DNA of 64,000 bases from Actinomadura latina NBRC 106108 (GCF_001552195.1 NZ_BCQS01000020.1:168278-232277), one strand, 5' to 3'. Positions 19,876 through 29,263 are shown, counted from the stretch's first letter. Made by a program: numbers and translations. Notes: generated by a model not told the origin, from the letters alone.

Positions 19876-19890
19876 ACGTTCCTGGAACGT
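19876..19890. promoter_or_regulatory. Palindromic operator candidate in divergent WhiJ-like promoter region
   Basis: ACGTTCC-T-GGAACGT is a perfect 7-bp inverted repeat in the 116-bp gap between the divergently transcribed ATP-binding gene and the XRE-DUF5753 gene. The centre position suits control of both promoters by the XRE protein. Confidence 0.5.
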
Positions 19891-19916
19891 CGGTCAACGA
19901 ATGAGATCATGAAATC

Positions 19917-20792
19917 ATGCATCCAGGGAAGCCGGTTACCCAGCAGAAACCCACCATCGGCCAGCGGGAACACAAGCGACGAACGCTGGAGCCGGCGCGC
20001 TCACTCTGGGATCTGATCGCGGTGGAGTTGCGCAGGCAGATCTATGTTCAGAGCACGTCCCAAGCGCGCATATCGGAACATTTGGACTGTTCGCGCGCTC
20101 ACGTCACCCGACTGGTTAATGGGACACGTCGCCTTTCTCCGAAACATGCCGCAACCCTTGACAATTTGTGGCAACTGCGGGGGCTGCTCACGCATCTCGT
20201 GGCCCACGCACTTGCGCGTCCTGACGACGATTGGCTTACGTCTCTGGCGACGTACGAAGCTACGGCGACCCGCATCCGTACGTGGGACCTCGGAGCCATC
20301 CCTGGGCTGTGGCAGACGCCGGACTATGCACGGGCCACGTTCGAACGAGCGCACGCGGCGGGGCTTCTCGCGGATGTGGAGAAGGCGCTCGCAACGCGGC
20401 TCGAACGGCAGACCTCCGTGTGGGACCGCCCGGACCCTCCGCGCGTCTCCGCTCTCCTGTCGTGGACGGCCCTCGTCTCCGCGCCTGGCGATGGCCGGAT
20501 CATGGCGGAGCAGCTCGCGCATATTCTGACCCTTGCCGAGCGTCCGGGCGTCAGCGTGCGCGTTGTCGGTCGACACATGGGATGGCACATCGGCCACGAC
20601 GGGTCGTGCCAGCTCCTCACCGTGGGGGCTGACATGGCGTTCGCAGAAGCCCCCGGCATGGTCGGGCGGCTCGTCCTGGACCCGGACCGCGTGGAACGCT
20701 ACGCCCGACGCATGGAGCAAATCAGTGATCTAGCCTCAAACACGGTAGACAGCCGTGAAATGATCGAAGAAGCGATGAGGTCCCACGCATGA
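19917..20792 (+). CDS. XRE-DUF5753 transcriptional regulator (WhiJ-like)
   Basis: A 291-residue protein with an N-terminal helix-turn-helix (about 30-90, SQARISEHLDCSRAHVTRLVNG) and a C-terminal DUF5753 domain with the hallmark block AIPGLWQTPDYARATFERAH and LLTVGADMAFAEAPGM near the end. WhiJ-like proteins pair with small DUF397 proteins and control development in streptomycetes. Its stop overlaps the DUF397 start in ATGA. The HTH sequence lacks some typical Gln-helix residues, and the first 23 residues are basic and probably disordered. Confidence 0.88.
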   Translation: MHPGKPVTQQKPTIGQREHKRRTLEPARSLWDLIAVELRRQIYVQSTSQARISEHLDCSRAHVTRLVNGTRRLSPKHAATLDNLWQLRGLLTHLVAHALARPDDDWLTSLATYEATATRIRTWDLGAIPGLWQTPDYARATFERAHAAGLLADVEKALATRLERQTSVWDRPDPPRVSALLSWTALVSAPGDGRIMAEQLAHILTLAERPGVSVRVVGRHMGWHIGHDGSCQLLTVGADMAFAEAPGMVGRLVLDPDRVERYARRMEQISDLASNTVDSREMIEEAMRSHA

Positions 20793-20998
20793 TCAAGTGG
20801 CGCAAGGCGAGTAGGAGCACGTCCGAAGGCGGGGCGTGTGTTGAGCTGGCGCAGCTTCACAGTGCAGTAGGCATGCGGGACAGCAAGGATCCGCACGGGC
20901 CGGTGTTCGCGCTCTCGCGGGAGACCTTCCGGAGCCTCGTGCGCGATGTCAAGGCGGGAAACCTGGACGGGCCGTCCAAAACCTCAGGACGCCTTTGA
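20789..20998 (+). CDS. DUF397 protein, partner of WhiJ-like regulator
   Basis: A 69-residue DUF397 protein with the family marks IKWRKASRSTSEGGACVELA, MRDSKDPHGPVFALSRETFRSLVRDVKAG. Such proteins are co-encoded with XRE-DUF5753 regulators and are thought to bind them and modulate DNA binding. Translationally coupled to the upstream gene. It runs convergently into spoIIM with only 8 bp between stops. Confidence 0.9.
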   Translation: MIKWRKASRSTSEGGACVELAQLHSAVGMRDSKDPHGPVFALSRETFRSLVRDVKAGNLDGPSKTSGRL

Positions 20999-21006
20999 GC
21001 GACGAG

Positions 21007-22002
21007 TCAGCCCGCGACGGGGGCGGTGTCGGGGCGGAGTTCGGCGTCGCCGGTCTCGCCCCGGCGCGTGGCGCGGCGGCCGAGGACGATCACGTAGCTG
21101 AGGAACGCGACCTCCGCGACGACGCCGATGGCGATGCGCAGCCAGGTGATGTGGACCCAGCCGGTCACGAAGCCCTCGATGAGGCCGGAGACCAGCAGCG
21201 CCGCGATGAGCCCGAGGGCGATGCTGACGGCGGCGCGTCCCTCTTCGGCGAGGGCCTGGCCGCGGCGGCGCGGGCCGGGGTCGACGATCGTCCAGCCGAG
21301 CTTCAGGCCGCCCGCGCAGGCGAGGTACACGGCGGTGAGCTCCAGCAGGCCGTGCGGGAGGATCAGCCCGAAGAACACGGCGCCCTTGCCGTTGGCGAAC
21401 ATCAGCCCGCCGATCAGCCCGAGGTTGACCTGGTTCGTCAGCAGCACGACCACGGTCGGGATGCCGAGCAGGATCCCGAACATCAGCGCGATCGCAGACA
21501 CCCACGCGTTGTTCACCCACACCTGGAACGCGAACGACGCCGCAGAATGCTCGGTGTAGTAGTTCGCGAAGTCGTGGTCGACCAGCTCCCGGATCTCGTC
21601 CGGCGTCGCGATGCTCGCCTGGACTTCCGGGCTGTGCACCACCCAGATCGCCAGCGCGAGGGCGAGCAGGTTGCCGAGGACGGCGTTGCCGAGCCACCAC
21701 CACTTCATCCGGTACGCGGCGGCCGGGAACGACACCGTCGCGAAGCGGGTGACGTCCCGCCAGAGGGGCGCGTGGGCGCCCGCCACCGCGGCCCTGCCGC
21801 GCGCCACGAGCGACGACAGCCGGCCCACCAGCTGCGGGTCCGGCGAACTCGATCGGACGACGGACAGGTGCGTCGCGGTCCGCTGGTACAGCTCCACCAG
21901 TTCGTCCGCTTCGGCGCCGGTCAGCCTGCGGCCGCGGTTGATGAGGTGCTCGAGCCGCAGCCAGTCGGCGTTGTGCGCGGTCACATAGGCGTCGACGTCC
22001 AC
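21007..22002 (-). CDS. SpoIIM family integral membrane protein
   Basis: A 331-residue protein with the stage II sporulation M-like domain: an N-terminal helical cytosolic part (LEHLINRGRRLTGAEADELVELYQRTATHLSVVR), about six TM helices, and LMFANGKGAVFFGLILPHGLLELTAVYLA, the signature of the family. In actinomycetes these proteins are often divergent from an RDD-protein gene as here and lie near MoxR/DUF58 genes. The function in actinobacteria is uncharacterised; SpoIIM itself acts in forespore engulfment in Bacillus. Confidence 0.9.
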   Translation of the reverse strand: MDVDAYVTAHNADWLRLEHLINRGRRLTGAEADELVELYQRTATHLSVVRSSSPDPQLVGRLSSLVARGRAAVAGAHAPLWRDVTRFATVSFPAAAYRMKWWWLGNAVLGNLLALALAIWVVHSPEVQASIATPDEIRELVDHDFANYYTEHSAASFAFQVWVNNAWVSAIALMFGILLGIPTVVVLLTNQVNLGLIGGLMFANGKGAVFFGLILPHGLLELTAVYLACAGGLKLGWTIVDPGPRRRGQALAEEGRAAVSIALGLIAALLVSGLIEGFVTGWVHITWLRIAIGVVAEVAFLSYVIVLGRRATRRGETGDAELRPDTAPVAG

Positions 22003-22073
22003 CCGGTGAGACTAACGTGTTGCCCTACCGAACCGGCAAAATGGACTTACCCCCGGCACTGGAGGATCAGGAC

Positions 22074-23081
22074 ATGGCCGAACTCGTCACCGGCGAGGCC
22101 GTCGCGCTCGACATCCGGGTCGCGCGGTCGGCCAGCCGTGGCTGCGCCTTCCTGCTCGACCTGGTCTTCCAAGCGGTGATGCTCTACCTCGTCATCTACG
22201 TCACGGCGATGACCTCGCTCGTCGCGGACGACGCGTGGACGGTGGGGCTGTCGCTGCTCGGCACGGTCGCCGTCCTCGTCGGCTACCCGTGCGTGTTCGA
22301 GACGCTGCTGCGGGGCCGGACGCTCGGCAAGATGGCCGTGGGGCTGCGCGTCGTCGGCGACGACGGCGGGCCGGTCCGGTTCCGGCAGGCGCTCGTCCGG
22401 GCGCTGGCCGGAGTGATCGAGTTCTGGACGTTCTACGGCTCCCCCGCGCTGATCACCTCGTTCTGCAACCGGCGCGGCAAGCGGCTCGGCGACCTGTTCG
22501 CCGGGACGATCGTCATCCAGGAGCGCGCCCCGGCGCTGGTGCTCTTCGGCCCGGTCGCGGTGATGCCGCCGCAGCTCGCCTGGTGGGCGCGCACGCTGGA
22601 GATCTCGATGCTGTCGGACGAGCTGGCGATGACGGCGCGGCAGTACCTGTCGCGGTTCTGGGAGCTGCTCCCCGAAGTGCGGGACTCGCTGGGCCAGCGG
22701 ATCGCCTCCCAGGTCGTCGAGGTGATCAGCCCGCCCCCGCCGCCGGGGGTGCGGCCGGAGATCCTGCTGTCGGCGGTCCTCGCGGAGCGCCGGCACCGCG
22801 AGGAGATCCGGCTCGCCGAGCGCCGCGCCCGCCGCATGCGCCGCCTCGGCCTGCCCGCGTGGGGCCCCGGCCCGGCGCCCGTTCCGGCGATGGCCGTGGC
22901 GGGTCCGCCGATGACCGGCCCCTACCGGCCGGGCCCGCCGGCGCCGCCGCCGTTCAGCGCCCCCGTCCCGGGCCAGCCGCGGTTCCTGCCGCCCGCCGAC
23001 TACGGCTCGGGCCCCTACCAAGAAGTCCTCAACACCCCGCCCCCGGTTGCGGGCACGTACCCGCAACCGGGTCCACGGTGA
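22074..23081 (+). CDS. RDD family membrane protein
   Basis: A 335-residue protein with an RDD domain (about 10-150) showing VARSASRGCAFLLDLVFQ, three TM helices, and LRGRTLGKMAVGLRVVGDDGG. The later part is cytosolic, Pro-rich at the end (AVAGPPMTGPYRPGPPAPPP). I chose the ATG at 22074 because GGAGG lies 8 nt upstream; the frame also opens at 22017. RDD proteins are small transport or envelope proteins without a fixed function. Divergent from spoIIM over about 70 bp, a pairing common in actinomycetes. Confidence 0.88.
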   Translation: MAELVTGEAVALDIRVARSASRGCAFLLDLVFQAVMLYLVIYVTAMTSLVADDAWTVGLSLLGTVAVLVGYPCVFETLLRGRTLGKMAVGLRVVGDDGGPVRFRQALVRALAGVIEFWTFYGSPALITSFCNRRGKRLGDLFAGTIVIQERAPALVLFGPVAVMPPQLAWWARTLEISMLSDELAMTARQYLSRFWELLPEVRDSLGQRIASQVVEVISPPPPPGVRPEILLSAVLAERRHREEIRLAERRARRMRRLGLPAWGPGPAPVPAMAVAGPPMTGPYRPGPPAPPPFSAPVPGQPRFLPPADYGSGPYQEVLNTPPPVAGTYPQPGPR

Positions 23082-23097
23082 CCGCGGACTTCAGCAT

Positions 23098-24033
23098 CTA
23101 TTGCAGGCCAGGGCGTCCATCAAGCTTCAGCAGCCCAAGGTCTCCGGCCTTCACCGCAAGATGGACGGTCGGTGTGGGCTGAGTGGGTGCTATCGCGGCA
23201 TGACCAAGCGGATCCTGGTCACTGGGGCCCCGGAGCCCCGGGGAGCCGGCTAGGAGATCCGCGGAGCCCCTATGAAGCTTGTGGTTCTTCTCCCGGTCAG
23301 TGCGACCTGCATCCATGAGTCGCCCACTGATTTCGCGGAAGGGTCCCTTCTCGTTGCTTTGCGCAGTATTACCGACGATGAGCAAGCCTTCCCGCACCGG
23401 TGAGATCGCGAAAGTCGTGGCGACGGGGGCGACCTCGACTTCGGCCATGCCCAGGCCCACCACATTGAAGGAAATGGACAACACCAGGCGTGCACTAATG
23501 GGCTGGTCGGCGTCGCCGCACAGGGCGAGCCCGAACAAGGGGCACCGTACGTCCAGCGCTGCCTGCCCGCCACCCACGGACACACCGAGCCAATGCACAC
23601 CAGTAAAACTCTGGCTGTTCTCGTCTTCCTTGCTCAGCGAGTGCGAGAACGGAATGGCGGCATCCCTTGGACGAAGGGGCTGAGCCGCCGAGTTGACAGC
23701 ATGCGCCTCGTCTTGGCGTGGCAGCCGAGGCGCAGCTTCGACACTCGAACAATGCGCCGGACATACGATCAACTCAAACGCCTTGAGTATCGCATAGCCG
23801 ATAAGCGCCAGAAAAACAATGGATGCACCCATTGAGTAGTGGACATAGGGCAGAATTTTTCCAACCCGGAGCCGGATCTTCGCCCTCAGAAGATATAAGC
23901 GCGCCGCCCAGCGCAGGCTCCTGGTGTTGCGACTGGTCGGTGCCAGCATGAATCTGTTCAGACGGGCACGCAGCCGCGGCCGGAGATTTTCGGCATCGAC
24001 CGGGGCCTCCGGATCGCTTTCGTCGTCGCTCAT
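23098..24033 (-). CDS. Unrecognised single-pass membrane protein
   Basis: A 311-residue protein with a basic cytosolic N-terminus (about 15-60, many Arg), one clear TM helix (about 69-93, GASIVFLALIGYAILKAFELIV) and a large C-terminal domain (95-311) with beta-strand-like segments (GLGMAEVEVAPVATTFAISPVREGLLIVGN). The N-terminus is preceded by an acidic MSDDESDPEAP stretch. Its start overlaps the upstream gene's stop in ATGA. G+C content is visibly lower than in neighbours, suggesting horizontal origin. I do not recognise it. Confidence 0.6.
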   Translation of the reverse strand: MSDDESDPEAPVDAENLRPRLRARLNRFMLAPTSRNTRSLRWAARLYLLRAKIRLRVGKILPYVHYSMGASIVFLALIGYAILKAFELIVCPAHCSSVEAAPRLPRQDEAHAVNSAAQPLRPRDAAIPFSHSLSKEDENSQSFTGVHWLGVSVGGGQAALDVRCPLFGLALCGDADQPISARLVLSISFNVVGLGMAEVEVAPVATTFAISPVREGLLIVGNTAQSNEKGPFREISGRLMDAGRTDREKNHKLHRGSADLLAGSPGLRGPSDQDPLGHAAIAPTQPTPTVHLAVKAGDLGLLKLDGRPGLQ

Positions 24034-24377
24034 GCCATCGCCGCAATCTCGGCCAGCCGAGTGCAGACTGCAGCCCTCAGTTGGTGCTTCGTGCGATCAC
24101 CCCCGACATGCACCCAGTAGTGCCACAGCGCTTGGATCTGCTCGGTCGTACCCGAGACATGGACATGCATTTTATCGATATCGGACGACATGTCCAGATC
24201 ACCTAGTATCTGGAGGATGCCGCGGAGGACATTCACTTCCCTTTGTCGTTCGAGCAGAAGCTCGCGGGAGCGAACCACGCGGTCCGCCGTGGTCGCCCGC
24301 GCTCGCGGGAAAACGACCTGCCGCCCGAAGTCGGCCAAAGCCAGGCCGAGTATTGCCCAGGTGGGATCAAACCCCAT
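24030..24377 (-). CDS. Unrecognised 115-residue protein, partner of membrane protein
   Basis: The N-terminus is hydrophobic (WAILGLALADFGRQVVFPRA), probably a membrane-associated helix, followed by a long helical stretch (VVRSRELLLERQREVNVLRGILQIL) that could form a coiled coil, and a small C-terminal domain. GGAGG lies 6-7 nt before the ATG at 24377. It overlaps the next gene by ATGA, so both are made together. No family recognised; lower G+C than the surroundings. Confidence 0.6.
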   Translation of the reverse strand: MGFDPTWAILGLALADFGRQVVFPRARATTADRVVRSRELLLERQREVNVLRGILQILGDLDMSSDIDKMHVHVSGTTEQIQALWHYWVHVGGDRTKHQLRAAVCTRLAEIAAMA

Positions 24378-24514
24378 AAATCGCCTCCACCACCAGATCA
24401 GCTCCGCGCCTCAGTATGCACGATATCCAGTGAAGGAACGCGTCGATTCGCAGCACGAATTATCAATGCCATAAGTACGCATTCAAGACTCTTTGCCATT
24501 GTAGGCGGCGAATT

Positions 24515-24766
24515 GCCACGGTACGCTTCGGCGTCCGCGCCGGACGCTCGTCTCCTGCACGGGCTCAACACGGCACGCTTGGCTCCAACTCCGTCCGCTA
24601 CCTGATCCAGTGGAAGAGCGTCGAGCCTGCGCCCAGCCGTTACGACGACGGGTATCTGGACGATGCCGCGGAACATGTGGCCTGGTATCGCGAGCAGGGG
24701 ATGCACGTCATCCCCGACATGCACCAGGACTCCTTACGGCCCCGCCGCCTGCAAGGGCTCAGGTAG
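24515..24766 (+). pseudogene. Remnant of a GH5-type glycosyl hydrolase (endoglycoceramidase-like)
   Basis: Two reading frames carry pieces of one protein. One frame, near 24540-24580, gives RLLHGLNTARL, like the VLLHGVN start of endoglycoceramidase-type GH5 enzymes. A different frame from about 24578 gives LGSNSVRYLIQWKSVEPAPSRY, then DDGYLDDAAEHVAWYREQGMHV, then IPDMHQDS, the family's conserved core strands, and stops at TAG 24764-24766. The rest of the TIM barrel, with the catalytic glutamates, is missing. A frameshift and large deletions mean no functional enzyme. The stop follows a run of Arg/Pro codons unlike the family, so the 3' part was replaced. Confidence 0.65.
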
Positions 24767-24837
24767 TGGTTACCCGCCACTCCGAAGGTCACCTCGACCG
24801 ACCCCGATGCGGCGGGCGGCGTTGTCGCGGTGAGGCC

Positions 24838-25812
24838 TCAGCCCGGGAGGGAGCGGAGGCGCTCGTTGAGGGTCGGGCGGAGCTTCTTCAAGCACAGCAC
24901 CGGCAGGTACGCGCCCTTGCTGGTCAGGTAGTTCGTGGCCTCGTCCGGGCACTCCCGCTGGTTCTTCACGCGGCCGACGATCTTGGCGATCGCCTCGCTG
25001 GAGCCGCAGTCGGCCTTGCCGAGGTCGCCGACGTTGAACGACGGGTCCCGGATGCAGTCGCCGGCCGCGAGGACGCCGCCGCCGGGGCCGAGGCACAGCA
25101 CCGGCCGGGCGAGGTCGCCGCCGCCGAACGACCGCATCTTCATGACCTCAAGCGTCTTCGCCGGGCAGGACGCCTCCGCGTCGACCCGCGCGATGATCTT
25201 GCCGTACCAGTTCGGCCTGGCGCACGCCTGCTCCTTGCCGAAGCCGATCGAGCCGCTGCTCACGCAGTCGCCGGCGGACAGGAACGCGCCGCCCGCGCCG
25301 GGGTCGCCCGGGTGCGGGTCCTTGAGGTTGCGCACGCACGCCTCGTAGTAGTGCTTGTCGGTGTCCTTGCCGCGGACGTTGGTGACGCCGTCCGTCCGGT
25401 CGGGGCAGTCCGGCTCGGACCGGGACGTCATGGTGAAGCCGGACGCCTCGCCCTCACCGGTGATCTTGACCACCTTGGCCTTGGCCGCGGCGTCGTCGCA
25501 GCTCACTCTGAGGCTCGCAGGGATGCGGTTCCCGTCGCCCATCCCGAAGCCCTTGTCGACGCACTGCTCGGCCTTCACCGGGCCGGTCTCCCCGCCGCCC
25601 CCCTTCACGAGCATGAACGCGGTGGCGCCCACGAAGAAGACCACCGCGGCGGCGACCACCACCCAGACGAGCGGCGACGGCTTCCTGCCGGCCGGCGGGG
25701 CGCCGCCGGGTGGCGGGATCGCGCCGCCCGGCGGTGCGAACCGCGGGCCGGGCGGCGGCGCGGGGCTCCCCTGCTGCTCCGGCCCGTCCGGTGCCTGTCC
25801 CTGGCCCTGCAT
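24838..25812 (-). CDS. LppU-like membrane protein with three Cys-rich repeats
   Basis: A 324-residue protein: a Pro/Gly-rich cytosolic N-terminus (1-45), one TM helix (about 48-68) and an external region with three related repeats. Each starts with a G/E-x-C motif (EQCVDKG, GDCVSSG, GDCIRDP), has a second Cys, a K-I/V-V-x-x-V strand, a third Cys and an ending x-C-L/V (ACVRNL, VLCLG, VLCLK). The four Cys per repeat probably form disulfides. This pattern is that of the LppU/SCO3897 family of unknown function. The ATG at 25812 has AAGGAGG just upstream; the longer frame to 25830 lacks this. Confidence 0.78.
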   Translation of the reverse strand: MQGQGQAPDGPEQQGSPAPPPGPRFAPPGGAIPPPGGAPPAGRKPSPLVWVVVAAAVVFFVGATAFMLVKGGGGETGPVKAEQCVDKGFGMGDGNRIPASLRVSCDDAAAKAKVVKITGEGEASGFTMTSRSEPDCPDRTDGVTNVRGKDTDKHYYEACVRNLKDPHPGDPGAGGAFLSAGDCVSSGSIGFGKEQACARPNWYGKIIARVDAEASCPAKTLEVMKMRSFGGGDLARPVLCLGPGGGVLAAGDCIRDPSFNVGDLGKADCGSSEAIAKIVGRVKNQRECPDEATNYLTSKGAYLPVLCLKKLRPTLNERLRSLPG

Positions 25813-25896
25813 GTCCGCCTCCTTGATCACGAAGGAGACAAAAACTACCGAATCCGCATCATCAACGCGCGTCGTTCGGCGGATGGCCCGCCCGCG

Positions 25897-26475
25897 TCAC
25901 GGGCGGAGGTTGGGCGGGGACTCCAGGTCGGTCAGTTCGATGCCGGGCCCGGCCAGCAGGACGTCGCCGGCGACGTGGATCGTCTCCACTTCGCCCGTGG
26001 CCAGGTCGGTGACCTCGTACTCCTGGACGGGCAGGGGCGCCGTCTCGGTCTCGTAGGTGGACGTCCCGGCGCGGCGCCAGCGCCACAGGGTCGTCAGCGC
26101 CGACAGCGACGCCCCGCTCACCTGGACGAGGCGGACATCCGTCTGCACGCCCTCGTCCAGCTCCAGCGCATGGGCGATCGCGACGAGAAAGCCCGGCGAA
26201 TCGGACACGAACCCCGCCGCCCGCTCGCCATGCTCCGTGGCCGTCTCGCCGGCCGCGCGCACCCACGCCAGTTCGGGCCCGGTCAGGCCGCCGCGCAGCC
26301 ACCAGCCGGGCGTGACGAGTTCGACGCGGATCTGCCGCCACCGCGCGTCCACGACCAGGTCGACGCGGACGCCGTCGTCCCGCCGGGAGGTGTAGCGCCA
26401 CCCGCCGGGGCCGGGCGCGCACTGGAAGCGCTCCGCCAGCCCCTCGCCGAGATGCAGGTACGTCCCGGCGGGCAT
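25897..26475 (-). CDS. Unrecognised conserved-type protein next to SAH hydrolase
   Basis: A 192-residue soluble protein, beta-rich in its first half (GGWRYTSRRDDGVRVDLVVDARWRQIRVELVTPGWWLRGG) with many Trp, then a helical segment (HALELDEGVQTDVRLVQVSG) and a strand-rich end (LPVQEYEVTDLATGEVETIHVAGDV). The ATG at 26475 overlaps the SAH hydrolase stop in TGATG, so the genes are translationally coupled. No family recognised; coupling suggests a role in the methyl cycle or a shared need, which is inference. Confidence 0.65.
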   Translation of the reverse strand: MPAGTYLHLGEGLAERFQCAPGPGGWRYTSRRDDGVRVDLVVDARWRQIRVELVTPGWWLRGGLTGPELAWVRAAGETATEHGERAAGFVSDSPGFLVAIAHALELDEGVQTDVRLVQVSGASLSALTTLWRWRRAGTSTYETETAPLPVQEYEVTDLATGEVETIHVAGDVLLAGPGIELTDLESPPNLRP

Positions 26476-27731
26476 CAGGAGCCGATGCGCCAGGAGTGCA
26501 GGTAGTCCTCCTGGTCCGGGGTCAGCAGGTCGATGGAGATGGACATCGACGCCAGCTTCAGCCGGGCCACCTCCGTGTCGATCTCCTTGGGCACCTCGTG
26601 GACGGCGGGCGGCAGCGTCGCGTGCGACTTCGCGAGCCACGCGCACGTGAGCGCCTGGTCGGCGAACGACATGTCCATGACGGCCGCCGGATGCCCCTCC
26701 GCGGCGGCCAGGTTCACGAGACGCCCTTCGGCGAGCAGGACGAGGCGGCGGCCGTCGGCCAGCACGTACTCGTCCGTCTGCGGCCTGATCCCGCGGTGCA
26801 CCTCGACCGCCATCTCGCTCAGCGCCCGGACGTCGATCTCGACGTCGAAGTGCCCGGAGTTCGCGAGGATGGCGCCGTCCTTCATCACCGCGAGGTGGTC
26901 ACCGTTCACGACGTCGCGGTTCCCCGTGACGGTGATGAAGACGTCGCCCTCGACAGCGGCCTGTGCCATGGGCAGAACGGCGAACCCCTGCAACGCGGCG
27001 TCGAGCGCCTTGACCGGGTCGATCTCAGTGACGACCACACGCGCGCCCAGGCCGCGGGCCCGCTCGGCCAGGCCGCGCCCGCAGTAGCCGAAGCCGGCGA
27101 TGACGATGGTCTTGCCGGCCAGCAGCGTGTTCGTCGCGCGCACGATTCCGTCCAGCGTCGACTGGCCGGTCCCGTAGCGGTTGTCGAACATGTGCTTGGT
27201 GTCGGTGTCGTTGACCGCGACCATGGGGAACTTGAGCGCCCCCTCGAGCGCCATCTGGTGCAGCCGGATCACACCGGTCGTCGTCTGCTCGCACCCGGCC
27301 TTGACCGTGCCGAGCAGATCGGTCCGGTCGATGTGGAGCGTGTTGACGAGGTCGCACCCGTCGTCCAGCACGAAGTCGGGCCCGGTCTCCAGCGCCTGGT
27401 GGATATGGGCGTAGTAGCTCTCACGGTCGGTCCCCGCCCGCGCGAAGACCTCGGCCCCGTACTCGTGCACGAGCGCCGCCGCGGTGTCGTCCTGCGTGGA
27501 GAGCGGATTGGACGCCGCCAGCGCGACACTGGCCCCGCCGGCCTGCAGCGTGCGAATGAGTCCCGCGGTCTCGGTCGTGACATGCATGCAGGCCGCGACC
27601 TTGAACCCGTCCAGCGGCCGCTCCTCGGCGAACCGCTCCCGGATCTGCCGCAGCACGGGCATGCTCCGCTCGGCCCACCCGATCCGCTTGACCCCCTCGT
27701 ACGCCAGCGAACCGTCCGCGATATCGCTCAT
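26475..27731 (-). CDS. S-adenosylhomocysteine hydrolase, short form
   Basis: A 418-residue adenosylhomocysteinase that reversibly splits S-adenosylhomocysteine into adenosine and homocysteine. The active-site pattern is intact: His in AACMHVTTETAG, Asp in DDGCDLV, Glu in GCEQTTTGV, and Lys and Asp in KFPMVAVNDTDTKHMFDNRYG. The NAD-binding motif is GFGYCGRG, differing from the usual GYGDVGKG. It lacks the 40-residue insertion of typical bacterial enzymes and the KPDHYRY tail, so it is of the short archaeal/Thermotoga-like form. The ATG at 27731 (SDIADGS) fits homologues; the frame opens 18 bases earlier. A second, long-form hydrolase lies directly upstream. Confidence 0.9.
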   Translation of the reverse strand: MSDIADGSLAYEGVKRIGWAERSMPVLRQIRERFAEERPLDGFKVAACMHVTTETAGLIRTLQAGGASVALAASNPLSTQDDTAAALVHEYGAEVFARAGTDRESYYAHIHQALETGPDFVLDDGCDLVNTLHIDRTDLLGTVKAGCEQTTTGVIRLHQMALEGALKFPMVAVNDTDTKHMFDNRYGTGQSTLDGIVRATNTLLAGKTIVIAGFGYCGRGLAERARGLGARVVVTEIDPVKALDAALQGFAVLPMAQAAVEGDVFITVTGNRDVVNGDHLAVMKDGAILANSGHFDVEIDVRALSEMAVEVHRGIRPQTDEYVLADGRRLVLLAEGRLVNLAAAEGHPAAVMDMSFADQALTCAWLAKSHATLPPAVHEVPKEIDTEVARLKLASMSISIDLLTPDQEDYLHSWRIGS

Positions 27732-27760
27732 GAACTCCCTCATCCGCACGCCCGGCCCTC

Positions 27761-27822
27761 GTTGACTTGCGGCGTGTTGCCCTTATGCGGCCGGCGATAA
27801 GGGCAACACGCCGCAAGTCAAC
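27761..27822 (-). repeat. Perfect 26-bp inverted repeat between the two SAH hydrolase genes
   Basis: Arms 27761-27786 (starts GTTGACTTGCGGCGTG) and 27797-27822 (ends CCGCAAGTCAAC) are exact complements, with a 10-nt GC-rich loop. It begins 10 nt past the ahcY stop and ends 29 nt before the second hydrolase start. No T-run follows on the minus strand. It could stop, protect or attenuate transcription, or be a mobile-repeat relic. Confidence 0.9.
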
Positions 27823-27832
27823 GCACCGCGGT

Positions 27833-29263
<1,431 letters not shown>

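Noticed and set aside
24398..24724. A 108-residue minus-strand frame over the GH5 remnant
   Set aside because: The plus strand has recognisable GH5 fragments; the minus frame has no features.
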